In this document: positions 44,643-57,057 of the stretch, one piece after another
Layout: each line of letters starts with the position of its first letter
Position numbering within the stretch: position 1 is the first letter of the stretch
Source: Panorpa germanica
Taxonomy: Eukaryota > Arthropoda > Insecta > Mecoptera > Panorpidae
Direction: 5' to 3'
Length of the DNA stretch: 64,000 nucleotides
NCBI GenBank assembly: GCA_963678705.1
Contig: OY783210.1
Coordinates: 18,477,331 to 18,541,330 of the forward strand
Notes under the pieces: model-generated
The model's database searches: none
Told to the model about the DNA's origin: nothing
What the model saw: only the letters and a program-made list of their open reading frames with translations
Program-made: the position numbers and the translations under genes

Positions 44643-45329
44643 TTTAATTTAAAAATCATCTTAATACCAGAAATAAAATCTTTACCGCTTTTCGCTCATT
44701 TCGCAAATTATGTTGTCTCTTCTATGGATCCTTGATAACTGCAGAACTTAGCGACTGAGTGTGGGTGTATTTTATCTGTAGGATATAGATAGCAAGAAAG
44801 GGGACATCGTAATAGTGGGGAATAGCGGGACAATATCAGTGGCAGTGGAACTTTACTCGAACCGCTAGTTTCAGAATTCTGCTCACGCAAACAGATGCCT
44901 CCCTGTTACCGACGGCGAGTGGAGAATTTAGAAGGTTGCTGGAGAATGCGATACTGGAGAATAGCTAAAATGTGAGGGTATGTAACATAGCTGTAGCACA
45001 GACCTACGACCTCCCTGTCAATAAAACCAAACGAAAAAACGGAAATAAAAAAGTAGAACAAGAAAATCTGTGAGATTGAAATTTTTAATAATAGTGAAAA
45101 ACTGCCGTACAAATCTACGATACAATTAAAAAACACTATCTCACTTATTTGTTTATAATGTATTTAGGAACGAATAAGATAAAATTCATCTTTTAAGGGG
45201 GGATAAAAAAGAAGCATATTTTCGATAATTTTTCGCCGCAGTTAATATATAATTATTTCTATAACTACTACATGATAAAATAACATTTGAAGAATACTTT
45301 GTGAAATTTTCATAAATGTTTGTTAAGCG

Positions 45330-45800
45330 AATCTCCTCAGACGTCACAAAAAAAAGGAACATTGCGGTGCTACTTATAACTCACTACTGGATTTTCTGAA
45401 ATCGAAAAACCAAAATGATTTCATTAGTTAATAAGTTTCTGCAGGTAACGCTGTCAAGTTTTTCTTTTTTTACTGATTTTTTAATTTTTTACGGCACTTA
45501 AAAGTCAAAATACCGATTTTTCATGAAAAAAATCAGAAACTTTATTACTTTAAAATACCTTATAATTAAAAAATTAAAAAATTAAAAAATTAAAAAAAAC
45601 TTGGCATTTATGCGAAGAAATAGTGTGCAAAATTTCAAAAGAATCGGTCCAGTAGATTTTAAGCTAGAGAGCGCACCGACTCTGAAAAAGCTGTGTGTGA
45701 GAAATTGCATTTAAAAGTTTCAAGTGAAGACTTAAAACTCTATATTTCCGACAGTTTTACTCCAATCGACTTCAAATTTTTACACAATAAACTTAATATG
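45330..45800. other. Unclassified repeat-like block
   Basis: It contains TTTCAAAAGAATCGGTCCAG followed by TAGATTTTAAGCTAGAGAGC, wording I associate with high-copy insect repeats. It also has a short 8-bp tandem (TTAAAAAA) at about 45560-45598. No ends, TSD or protein motif were identified. The class is unknown. Confidence 0.3.
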
Positions 45801-48800
45801 TTGTATAATTATATAAATACATTTAAAAAAATGAGCCCTAAACCTGAGTAACCGTAACCGTCCAACTATACAATAATTTTTCTCTGCAAACAAATAATAC
45901 TCGTATTTCATGACAATAATGTGTTAGTTTTCCTTGTTATTTTATCACGAATGTTTGTGTTTGTATTATTACCGGTATGTTTTAGATTTAAAGGTTTATC
46001 CAACGTACCAGGCATTCCGTAGTTTAGGCAAACATGTGTGGCAAAGGACTAATCAATGAATTATATATAACCAGTGTAGGCTTGAAAACATTGTAACATG
46101 CTAAATAATGCTAAGTTTGTGTACACCACGTGTAAAATGTTAGTTTCCTTGTTTACTATATTGGGACCCTGAACAATGCTCTAAGAAATGTTCATTTGTA
46201 AGGTTGTAGAACTATACATATATTTCCGCTGGCCAAACGAAATTAATATAGTACCCAAGTATAGGGTTACCCATCCAGAATTATGTGTTCTTTAATTTAA
46301 AAAAAATTAATCTATTGCTGACACCTATCATATTCATTTTTGCCTTTAACTTTTAAATTATCAATCATTATTACACACATTGATTATTTTGGTCTTCTTA
46401 ATGATTTTTTCAGTTGGTTTTAACAGCAAAAAAATTAGTGTCTATACCAAAAATACAAGCATCAAACTTGAGTAAACTTTGTCATAAATTCTAAAATGTT
46501 TTTTACTCAGTAATAGAAGTTGAAAAACTTTAGTCATATCATAAAGTACATACTTGCACACGGGGTTTTGTGCTATTTTAAATGTACTATTCGAGCTTAG
46601 ATAATAAAACAAGTTTCTAGACATGCACCATCTCCAGACACTGCACATTATCAGGAAATTCCATGTGGATGTCCTTATTTGAAATTCCACGTACTCGTTT
46701 CCTCCGTGCGGTTGGCTTGATACGTTTCTGAGCTATAACCAATGACCACGTTCTAGAATTGCATGTTTAAAACAAAATTTTCTTTAGATTTCAAATATCT
46801 TTTCTTATTGTAAAACCTATGAATAATATTCACCATCGTTCATAAATCTAATGCAAGAAAACTTTATTTTATATATGAGAAATAATTGTTTCTCAATAAA
46901 TGATTAATTATTTGTATGATATTTGATATTTTAGTCATATTACAGCGATCGTACTTCACGTCTGATGTTGAATTGGAAAACACTTGAAAGCAATACATCA
47001 TCGTCATTATTATCAGCAATATTATCAACGAGATTATTACATGTTTTATGTAAAACATGTATGTATGGTAATATCTATGTGTTTTTAATGAAATTACAAT
47101 GTTTTACAAAATACTATCAAGTAATTGAATAATAGTTCCGATTTCATTCATTAAGAATAACAATTAACATATTAAAACTATTTTTCCATATAAAACCAAA
47201 TTTCGTCCATATGATTTTTAGATAGTACCAACGATAGTAGAAAACGATACGTGTCAACATTTCATGACATTCCGACTTATAAGTGACTTTTAGTGACGCT
47301 ACTTTTGTAATTTTCAAAACAAATAAATCTATGCTTTTTATAAGCCTACTAAGGTACTTTATTTGGAACTCATTTGAGCTGATACAAATTTAAATTGTGT
47401 GGTCCCGAAATTCTAATTTAAATATTCTTACTAGAGCAATAAGGATTAAAACGATTGATTTGAAACATCCTCTTCCCTCATTATGAATCCTAAACCTAAT
47501 ATTACTAGAGCAAATTTGTCATAGATTCTATTCTATCTCACATATATATGTTTAAAGATTGGATTGCCCGTTTGCTCGCAGGATAATGCGTCGCTGTTCA
47601 TAGTATGATTCAAAATAAAATTTCTGTTTGAAGCCTAGTCGCGGAATAAATAACTTAGGAGCGATTGAATAATCTGAACAATATTTAATATAATTTTACT
47701 CGTATATATTACAATTTAAATAATTTTAAAAACTTCAAACCGCAATTTTAATTTCGAATTACTGGTTATATAAATTATTCGGTATAGAAAACTTTCATTC
47801 TATAGACTGGATACCCTCTTCTGAGAAAGCAGATACAAGTTTTACCACAAGAAAATGTAATAAACAATGCCCCAAAAATTCCTGCAAAGTATGGAAACAT
47901 TTTCCATGAAAATTACATCAGTTACTTCTTTTAAATTTAAAGTTATAATAAATAAGAGGAGGAAATATTATACAAATAAAATACAAGGGAAAACTTGCTT
48001 CCTATCTAAAATGATACATTTGTACATTTCCGGTACATCCTTCTTCCTTTATCTAGTCTATCAAATATAAAGTACTCCTGTATTTAGAAAACCTTTTTTT
48101 ATTCTATGACTTGTCCATTTATAAACACCGTATCGATTCGCTTAAGGGCTGGGGTCGTGAAGAGAAGGTGGTGTGGGGGGTGGAGTGTTTTGTTGCCTGT
48201 TGGTTGAATTCAGAGTTTCAAGCTAAACTGAAACCAAACTGGTACTGTGTCAGTACTCATTCCTCTCGTACGCTCAACCCCTTGTAGCTCTACTGTAGTG
48301 GCGTATAAATGCTATAGCTATATAGGTACAGGATGCCCAGAAATAATTTTGGTAATTTTTAATAAACTCTTATAAATACGCGCTTTCAGGCAACGACCTA
48401 TTGGCAAAATATCAGGACACTACTTAGAGTAAATTTGTAACTAATTTCAGTCACCAATTTTCGTTGTAATATTATTAATTAATTTTTATCAAAAACTTAC
48501 AATAATTTATAAAAAGTGTACGTTTTTTGAACACCCTATATTTTTCTATAGGTGTGTGGGTGGTGTGACGTAGTGTGTGTATGTGTGTTGCTCGAGGGTA
48601 TGATCAATAAAATGCTTTGTGGAGCACTGGGGTATTCGTTCACTCAGGACTTCTGAACATTTTAATCTGATGTCAAAAACGCAACGTACGCATACGTGCT
48701 GGTGCTGGTGCTGGTCCTACACGATTAAATCTATAATTATACATATTTATATTATTCTGTATATATTATGTATATTGTTTTTTTCTATATTTTATTTAAA

Positions 48801-49103
48801 ATTAAAATCAATTAACCACTTATAAAGAACGTACCCTTTTCTTTAAATTGGTCATTTATTTTATATATTATGATTATAGATTTTTTCTATTTTAAATTCT
48901 CACTTTTACTTTGTCAGTTGTCTCTTTTTGTTCAAGTTTTTAAAATTATGTTATCTTAAGCTAATCGTTCACTAGTTCGCATGGAAGTCCACGGATGCAT
49001 CGTATCAAGCGAATTTAATAAACAAAATGAGTGATATATGTTTGACTATCTACCCGTTGGATGAAAACCAAAACTGCTTATCGCAAGAAACTACGCGATT
49101 CGC

Positions 49104-49236
49104 AATGTTCTTCTTCTGCACAACAACGCGCAGCATCATACAGCAGCTCTAACTCGTAATAAACTCGCAAAACCACACTGGCACCTTTTGAACACCCATC
49201 TTACAGTCCAGATTTATCCACATGTGACTACTTGTG
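49104..49236 (+). pseudogene. Mariner transposase relic with frameshift
   Basis: One frame reads LLHNNAQHHTAALTR and then, after a one-base frameshift, EHPSYSPDLSTCDYL and a stop. This matches the region around the second and third catalytic aspartates of mariner transposases. In the first motif the usual Asp (HDNA) is Asn (HNNA), and the frame is broken, so it is dead. A mariner-like inverted end, AATTTTGGGACACCCTGTAT, lies at 49811-49830. The 5' end is not recognised. Confidence 0.75.
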
Positions 49237-49637
49237 ATTTTTTTTTTGTATCGGCAACCTAAATAGCACTGCTATCCACCACAACCTGCTAGTAGTTTTT
49301 ACACAAAAATCAATCGAAATTATTTTTTTCACTAAAATTTTTAAAGATTTTTACTTTCAGTCCACTTTAACTCATCGTGGTGTAAAAGTATGAACACTAT
49401 TATGGCAAGTTTTTTTAAAAATTGGCGCAAGTCTTCAGGATTCCAAAATGATATAATACTCCAGGAAAACTAGCAATAAAAGAAAATTATGCATACTATT
49501 TCTAAACAAGAACCATATTTCATAAATTGTTGTTGTTGATAGTTACCACTTTTACAATACCCAAAAGAGGTTTTTTATTGTTGAATGTTGTGGTGAATAG
49601 CAGTGCTATTTAGGTTGCCGATACAAAAAAAAAAGTC
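49237..49637. mobile_element. 400-bp inverted-repeat element at the edge of the mariner relic
   Basis: GTATCGGCAACCTAAATAGC at 49248 continues as ACTGCTATCCACCACAAC. It is mirrored by GTTGTGGTGAATAGCAGTGC and TATTTAGGTTGCCGATAC ending at 49624. The arms are about 38 bases with one mismatch, capped outside by T-runs and A-runs of about 10. It directly follows the broken transposase, so it either inserted into the mariner copy or is an internal part of it. Confidence 0.7.
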
Positions 49638-49888
49638 CGAAATATTTGAAAAATTGTGGTCTTGGTAGTTAAAAACATCTTAAGGTGTTTAAATTTTCGA
49701 AAGATTTTTATTTTCTTTTTTAATTTCTAAACAAATTGAGATAATTTTTTTTTTCTTTTTTCCTCGTGTAGTCATGAGCAGGACCACCCTCTGGTGCCCG
49801 CTTATCGTTGAATTTTGGGACACCCTGTATATAGGAGATACGTCACTACATTTTTTAAGCAAGAGTTATCTGCCATCTCTCATAATTT

Positions 49889-49981
49889 TTTTTTTAAATA
49901 ATAATTTACCAGGCTTCCTAAGACCACGGTCCTTTTTTCGCACTTGTTAATACATTTCATTTACATTTTACAAATCTATAT
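49889..49981 (-). mobile_element. Short poly(A) retroposon, copy 4 (longest), with 13-bp duplication
   Basis: The minus strand carries GCGAAAAAAGGACCGTGGTC, then TTAGGAAGCCTGGTAAATTA and an A-rich tail. TCTCTCATAATTT occurs at 49876-49888 and again at 49982-49994, a perfect target duplication. This 93-bp copy shows about 40 bases of 5' sequence missing from the copies at 26461 and 34251. Confidence 0.75.
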
Positions 49982-51984
49982 TCTCTCATAATTTGAATTT
50001 TACTCAGTTTTATTCATACCATAACGGACGACTACAATTAATTTTCGGTTAATTAATTAATTTCTGTTTTAAATGATAACATGAAAAATACTCTCACTGA
50101 AAATTGTCATTTTTTGTTAGCATTTTGCTTTGCGAGAATTTCACGTGTTCACATTTTTCCTAGTGAGTATTTTTCTACTATGCAAATTAATACTAATTTT
50201 ATTTATATTTAGAATACATCAAAAGTGTAAATATTGGCTAGGGACTTCTGCGTGACTTTTAGACGCAAAATATTCTATTTATATCGAACTTGGTAGTATG
50301 CCAATAAACCAGGGTTATGCAACAATTACTATAAGTACTACAATCTGTAAAATATGAAACCTTATTGATTTATTTCTTAGTTTTTATCGGTATATAAACT
50401 GGTTGATTAATATTTATTTGCAATAATAACTGTTTATAACTGTTTATAAATGGTATGCTCTGATTAATAGGTTAGCAACCTCTGTTCAAACTATTTAAGA
50501 TACTTCTAAAATACAGACTTAATAATATTTTTAATTTTTTATTTGTGTTCTTTATTTATGTTTGTATTTTTTCTAGATATATAAATAAACTGCTCACTTA
50601 AAATGTTTTAAAAGGTCTCTTCATATAATATATCAGAATAATACGAAATTTGAAAAATCAATAGTAAAAATACAAAAAATATTATCCACCTTTTTATTAA
50701 AATACTTTGACTAATTAGATGAAAGAATAGAAGCACGAATAGACCACCTTTATGCTAAAAATAATATTCGATTTAAATTTAGTATATATTAAATCTAGTC
50801 AGGAAAAGGCTTTAACTCATTTGCAACTCTAGTTATTATTCTCATCACTATTACTTCCCATTGCTTTACTCATTCCGAAGTTAAATGTAAACTTTTAATT
50901 GGAGTTTAACCTTTGTTGGTCATTTCCACCGATGGTGAGGGAAATGAACACTTATACAATTAGTCTACAAATGTGGAAACTACATTTATTGAATTAAAAT
51001 TTTAAATTAAATTATAAACTATAAAGCTACTTTTAATGTACTATTTAATTATGTAGACCGGCGTTAAATAATGTAGCTTATGTGATTCTAAATAGCTTAA
51101 TCATTTTAGTATTTACCAAGATGTTTGTTTTAATTCTCTTGCAGCTACATTTTAAACTTTATTGATAACTGTTTAATAAACTATACTGTTGCCAGAAGTA
51201 GGGATTATATCTGGTAACACTATCCTTTACTTAACGTTAAAACATGTTTTTAAACCGTTTAGGATTAATTAATTAGTAAATAATTGGATTCTCTAACTCT
51301 AACAGAGGTAGGGTTTAGTGCAAGAAAATCTGATAAATAAGTGCATTATTTGGTACAGCTAATTGTGAGATCTTCTTCCACTAATTGTCAATCATTTTTA
51401 TTCTGTATATTATTGATACGTCTTACATCTGGTAACACCATCGTTATCATAACGACAACGTTAAAACAGTTAGATAATTAGGGTACCAGTAGAATTCCAA
51501 AACCGTCTGCATATATAATTCACGTTCTAATGTAAAAGAAAAACATTAACGCAAGGTGTTTAATAATATGCTGTATGTTTTTACCACATGTTGAAGCTCA
51601 ACATAAAAAAAAACTAAAAACATATAGTTTATTTTTAGATATTTTCTTTTATAACTAATATCTTGTATCCAGCATTTGTAATATTTTTCTGTCACTATGT
51701 CTTTTACTCTGAGTTATTTAAATGTCTGTGCGTCTCGACCTGTGACAATACGACAGCCTGAATACGAGCGCTCCATATTTCCTCTTGTCACCCTCTCTAC
51801 TACCCTGTTGTTTAGTATATGTACTCTGTTTTCTGTCAAGTGTCATAGTAATTTGTGGATAAATATAACCATAATACAGTCCGCATAGAAAGTCATTTGT
51901 ATTACTTCATTTTACATACATACATTGGGTTTGTTCGCGTTTCTTCTTCTGTTACCCTAAGCTCTTGCTGAAGAATACATTTTT

Positions 51985-52065
51985 TTAGAATATTATGTAA
52001 GCAATTTAAGACTGTTGCGTCTGCAGGTTCGATTCCCGGAACAACGCTAAATTTCTGGGTTCACT
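51985..52065 (+). repeat. tRNA-derived SINE fragment
   Basis: GTAAGCAATTTAAGACTG, then GCGTCTGCAGGTTCGATTCC with a perfect box B (GGTTCGATTCC, 52026-52036). This looks like the anticodon-to-T-arm part of a tRNA. No box A and no full cloverleaf can be found, so it is likely a truncated SINE rather than a functional tRNA gene. Confidence 0.4.
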
Positions 52066-53203
52066 TGTTGTTAAAGTTGGATAGATTATATGTTCACGTA
52101 ATCATAAAAACGTAAGCATAAAATAACATCTAAATACCACCCTGTAAATACCGTTATAATATTCCGATATAAATAATAGAGTTTAAGTACTATTAAATTT
52201 AATCCAATTAGTTCAAAATTATTATAATCCACTTTAGCACATTACTTTCTCGGTAAAAATAACATTATGCTTTACTTTTATGTACTGTGTTTTATATTCC
52301 TGTGTTTAATACATAATAATTTCATTTGCTGAACTTTGCTGAGGTATTAAAACTTAGAGCATAAAGCATTCGTCGATTTCAGAAGCAAAAATGATGGTAA
52401 TGAGGCAATATTAGAAAATAGTAATCAATTTTTAATCTAATAATCTGTTACGTTTACGGTTTTTAACGGTAGGCATTGTACTGTATTCTTATGCAGTGAC
52501 GTACACAGAAATTTGTTTTTTTTAATTTATGTAACACCATATTTATGTATAAATTGATACGTCGTTTTGTTGCAGAGAATACTGAACCAATCAAAGTCTA
52601 AGTATTGGTTTTCACTGTCCGCTGTTCCTTCCCTGTTAGTGATAGTGATTAAATTAGAATTTGTTATGTTTCGGTGAATTTAGCAGTTCGCTTTATTGAT
52701 TACCGTCAGTCAGTTTGAACGTTGAGGCATTCTCTGTTACAAATAATTGATTGAAAGCGGATTTAATGAAACATTCATTTCTAAGTGAGTGGGCTTACTT
52801 AGTTGAACTGTGTTGAACCCTGAACTGTGTTTTGTTACTATGATTCAGTTTTGTAAACGTTTATCTACATTACATTGTCTTTCAAATTACAAATTGCAAT
52901 TTTTTTTGCATATTTTTATTTTATTATTCAATGCTAATTCGATCAAATAGAACCAAATATACAGTGTAAAACTCGCATATAACAAAAAAGTTGCACTAAC
53001 AAAATAGGATTGCCTCATTTAAAACACGTTGAACAATCGTTTCTATCTGATTATTATTTATTATTTTTTTAGAACCTATTTCTTATGTTTCTGACATTTC
53101 TCTTGTTTTTTTTGTTTGCCTTACAAGTATGCAGCTATTATTATCTTACTATTATAATGTTCGTAATGTTCCAATTTAACATGGAAAACTCATAAGAACT
53201 CAT

Positions 53204-53205
<2 letters not shown>

Positions 53206-53239
<34 letters not shown>
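53206..53239. repeat. TA microsatellite
   Basis: About 34 bases of TA. It sits immediately before the first Helitron-like unit and hides that unit's 5' border. Confidence 0.9.
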
Positions 53240-53241
<2 letters not shown>

Positions 53242-53514
53242 CGGTAACAAAATCTGTATGGTATCTTCTAAACGGCGCCTACAAAGTTTTTTAAATTTTG
53301 ATATTATGTAAAGGACGAATTTCTAAGACTTTCTACGTCCCTGAATTTTTCCCTGAATTTCCCTGGAAAAAATTATTCTGGAAAAACTGGAAAATTTGAA
53401 AAAATACTTTTGCAAATATCTGACGAACTAGAAAAGATAGGAAACTGAAATTTGGTATGTGTATTCAAATCATAATTGTGCACATTTGCCAATAGTTGGA
53501 CATTTAAAATTTAA

Positions 53515-54640
53515 GTTCAGTAGCGGCGCGAATTTCCGGGGGCAATGTTAGAATAGAGTTAGGACGTTCAAATTTAATATGTAGGCTCGCTCTAGAGTGT
53601 TATTAATGAAAAAAAATAAAGAGCCCCAAATTTCCAGTGGCGGCGGGAGTTGAGTTAGTAAAAGCCAGAAATATTGAAAAAGTAGTATTAAAACTTAGGG
53701 CATGTATTGAGACACTAATTGCGAATGTTGCCAATAATTGGATTACCAAAATATTAATTCAGTAGCGGCGTGATTTTTTGGGGGCAATGTTGCAACAGAG
53801 CTAGAACGTTGATATTTGGAACGTGGGCTCTATGTAGAGTGTCATTAAAGACAAACTATAGAAAACTGCAACTTTCCAGAGGCGGCGGGCGCTGTGGGCC
53901 AAAAACCAGAAATATGAAATATATAGAAATAAAAGGCTATAGTTTAGATTATATGTTCTTAGATATAAATAAAATAGATCCCTGTGTTAAAATTTGACAA
54001 ACTTGTTCAGTAGCGCAGGTATGTGGGGGGGGGGTAATAATGCTAAAATATAAATACAAAGCTAAAATTTAGTATGCAGATATAGATTGACAAATTAATA
54101 ACGAAAATATAAAAAAAAAATCCTTTTCTTAAGTGTAACACTAGAGTGGGGAGTGATAAACCGAGTATAAGAACAAAATAGAGGTACAACGATGATATTT
54201 TGCATGTAGAATATTAAATAGAAGCACAATAGTTCTCTATAAGTTAGATAGTCAAATTACATTCAATAGTAGAATTGAATTGATTTTTGGTGCGTTCGTT
54301 GTGCTGTGAAATCGAACAGGAGTGAGAGGTATAGGGGGGAAATAGTTAACAGCCCCAAATATCAAATTAAAAAAATAGAAACTACGCATGTGCATATTTG
54401 CGAAAAATAAGTTTAACCTTAGTAGCGGCGTGAAATTGGGGAAGTGGGGGCGGGAAAGGCTTTGCCAAAGAGCTCAATTTTAAATTTCGATCATTTATAA
54501 AAGTAGATAGTAGTAATAAAGGTTATAAAAGTAGAGAGAATTGTTATGAGCAAAATAGATTGTTATGCCTAAAATTTGTCAATTTTATTTCAGGAGCGGG
54601 AATTAATGGGGAGGACAATATTATATCGTAAATATAAATA
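53515..54640 (+). repeat. Degenerate minisatellite, about 240-bp units
   Basis: Units begin TTCAGTAGCGGCG at about 53517 and 53758, then TTCAGTAGCGCAGG at about 54006, TTAGTAGCGGCGTG at about 54419 and TTCAGGAGCGGG at about 54590. Within units, GGGGGCAATGTT, GTTAGGACGTTC / GCTAGAACGTTG, and CCAGTGGCGGCGGG / CCAGAGGCGGCGGG recur. A run of ten G occurs at about 54025. Spacing becomes irregular toward the right. Confidence 0.7.
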
Positions 54641-54819
54641 CAAAAATTAGAACGTAAGATTACAGTGCAGTTTTAATTATGTAAATGAATTGCTGTAATA
54701 TTGAATTGGTAGTGCCTGATTGGAGGAGAGGGTGGCGCCGGGGTTCAGGACACCAAGTAACGGTGGTCTTAGAAGAAGTAGCGATAGATTATAATGGCTC
54801 TGGAAGATAACCGTGTTGT

Positions 54820-55635
54820 AGAATATGTGCTTTGGTGCTGGAAATGTGGGCGGCGGTTCAGGGGATTAAATTGAAAGTACAATAACGGGAAGGATAAGGG
54901 CTAGAGATGAGATGATTAGGAGCGAACCGCTAGGCTTTCTTAAAAACATAAATTAATTGATGTAATTAGTAGGTTTACATTGAAATGAGTGAAAATTAAT
55001 TTTATCAAGCATTTATCTTATCGAATAATTATTTAAAAATAATATACTTCTAAGGATGAAATTTAGTGTGTAGGTTGCCAGTAAAGTATTAATTATGAAA
55101 ACTAATTGTTAAGAGTATTAGTACGCAGGAGGTAAAAGCGCAAGATTGTTTAATGATTGCGGTAAAAGGGGCGATAGAACTGTGCCGTTATGTGCGATGA
55201 TTCTCAGGTTGGCTGTGGTGTTGCAAGTGGGCGCATTGTGGCAGAGGTGCAGAGGAATACAATTGAAAGTGCGAGAACGATACAGAGCATGGAGCCAAGA
55301 GGTGATGATTAGTATTACGGGGCGGGGCAGTGGACATTTTTCAATACTGCGCTTTATTAGGGTAAATAATAATTTTACACAGAGAGGAGGAAACGAAGGA
55401 TTATTTAATTATAGTGCTAAAGCGGGTGCGCTGTGAATGTACTCTAAGGACCGACGATGCTCAGGAAAGAAGCGATACAGAGTGCTGAAGGAAAAAGGCG
55501 CTCCATGGCGGAAGTTTAGAGGAATCAAATTAAAAGTTCGGAAATGTAAGAGAGCATGGAGCCAAAAGGTCATGATTGCGGCTTATGGGCGGGGGCACTG
55601 GAGACTGGTCAATACAGTGCTTTATTACTGTAAAT
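54820..55635 (+). repeat. Second degenerate repeat in unit 1, three copies
   Basis: AGAGGAATACAATTGAAAGT, then AGAGCATGGAGCCAAGAGGT and ATACTGCGCTTTATTA at about 55250-55370 recur at about 55518-55630. A partial match (GGGGATTAAATTGAAAGTAC) lies near 54860. The last two copies are about 268 bases apart. Open frames of 96 and 66 codons (55146 and 55437) share RAWSQ and VMI words only because of this duplication. Confidence 0.6.
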
Positions 55636-55796
55636 GAAAGAATTATAACAAAATAAAAAAAAAAAGTTTAAAAAAGGATATATTATAACGAAAATTACTT
55701 AAAAATAATATTTTGCATTATTTTCAATTTAGCAAATAAATTTATTTATTCACAAATATTAAATACACGTCGCTTTGCGACGGGGCGAAGCGCTAG

Positions 55797-56647
55797 TCCT
55801 ATATTATAATGTTCCAACTGTATGTTTATATTCTTATATGTTTACGCGATTCGTATGGTAGCTCGAAAACGGCTCCGTCAATGTTTCTGAAAATTTTCTA
55901 TTTTGTAGAGAAAAAAATTCTAAGACTTTTGGCGTCCCCGGATTTTTCCCTGAATTTCCTGGAAACCCGTTATTTGAAAAAACTGGAAAAAAAGTGATTC
56001 CTTTTTTGCTGTATTACTTTTAATTCGTAAAAGATAGAAAGTTGAAATTTTGCATGTGTATTAAGGTATTCAATGCTGACATTTCTCAAAAATTAGAAAT
56101 TCAAAAATTGAAAAAGGGGGGGTTGAAGAAATTCGGGGGCCCGGTATGGAACTTTGGAGAAAGTTCATATTCTGGATTCTATAATAATTAAATATATTAT
56201 TAATATAAAAAAATTAAAAATTTCAAAATTTTATTTGGGGGCACGGGGGCAGTATTTGCCGGGAGTAAAAATTGTGCTAGAAAGTTGAAATTTTGTATAT
56301 AGGCTAACCTTGGTAACTTATTTACGAATCGAAAAAAAAAATCCCAAATTTTGAAAAAAAATTGGTCAAATAACGCATAAATTTAAAATATTTTTTATTT
56401 TGTTGGAAAAAAGATATTTTTTTAGTCAATTTATATGTGTTAATGTATATGTGTGCGAGTTTATTATTTCAATTTAAAAATAGAGTTAAATATAATATGT
56501 AATTACAAATTATTTTATTGGATTCAAATGATACACGCCAAAAAGAACCTTTGTGACGAGGGAAACTCTGGTGGAATTAAAATTTTTACATGAAGTTCAA
56601 GCCACACACAAAAGACAGACGTCGCTTGCGACGGGGGTAAAAGCTAG
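55797..56647 (+). mobile_element. Helitron-like unit 2, head to tail with unit 1
   Basis: It starts TCCTATATTATAATG directly after the CTAG of unit 1 and ends with the hairpin CGTCGCTTGCGACG (56620-56633), then GGGGTAAAAG and CTAG (56644-56647) before T. TC...CTAG borders plus a subterminal hairpin are Helitron hallmarks. At 851 bp without a Rep domain it is non-autonomous. Its interior contains ATTTTTCCCTGAATTTCCTG, shared with unit 1. Confidence 0.7.
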
Positions 56648-56648
56648 T

Positions 56649-56664
56649 ATATATATATATATAA
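56649..56664. repeat. Short TA run between unit 2 and the foldback
   Basis: About 16 bases of TA. It separates the CTAGT end of unit 2 from the foldback's outer end. Confidence 0.7.
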
Positions 56665-56747
56665 ATACTAGCGTTCATCCCCGTCGCAAAGCGACGTCTG
56701 TCTTTTATATGTGAATTGAATTTCATCTCAAATTTTAATTTCCTTTT

Positions 56748-56930
56748 TACCGTGACGAGATATTTTTTACCGTGACGAGATATTTTTTACCGTGACGAGA
56801 TATTTTTACCGTGACGAGATATTTTTACCGTGACGAGATATTTTTACCGTGACGAGATATTTTTTACCGTGACGAGATATTTTTAACGTGACGAGATATT
56901 TTTACCGTGACGAGATATTTTTTACCATTT
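56748..56930 (+). repeat. Tandem array of ~20-bp CGTGACGAGATATTTTT units, left arm
   Basis: Nine units of 19-21 bases differ mainly in the number of T (five or six) and one C-to-A change. Regular spacing without unique spacers rules out CRISPR. Confidence 0.9.
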
Positions 56931-57057
56931 CCTTTTCCTTTTTCCTTTCAACTCTAACATTTCTATTATTGGTTTACTCTTAAAATACAAATACGAAATT
57001 AAAATGACTATGCAAAGAATATAGAATAGAATGGAATATAATATGTAACGTTGCCAA

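Larger units (their letters stand above)
53240..55796 (+). mobile_element. Helitron-like unit 1 with G-rich minisatellite
   Basis: The 3' end shows the hairpin CGTCGCTTTGCGACG (55768-55782), then GGGCGAAGCG and CTAG (55793-55796) before T, which is the Helitron 3' signature. The 5' part, ACTTTCTACGTCCCTGAATT and CCCTGAATTTCCCTGGAAA, is shared with unit 2. No Rep/helicase coding is seen, so it is non-autonomous. Most of its length is degenerate repeats, listed separately. The 5' border is uncertain because of the TA run. Confidence 0.65.

Noticed and set aside
48531-49830. Complete mariner copy with both ends
   Set aside because: ACACCCTATA near 48531 and ACAGGATGCCC near 48330 are too weak as the left end; only the right end and the catalytic fragment are supported.
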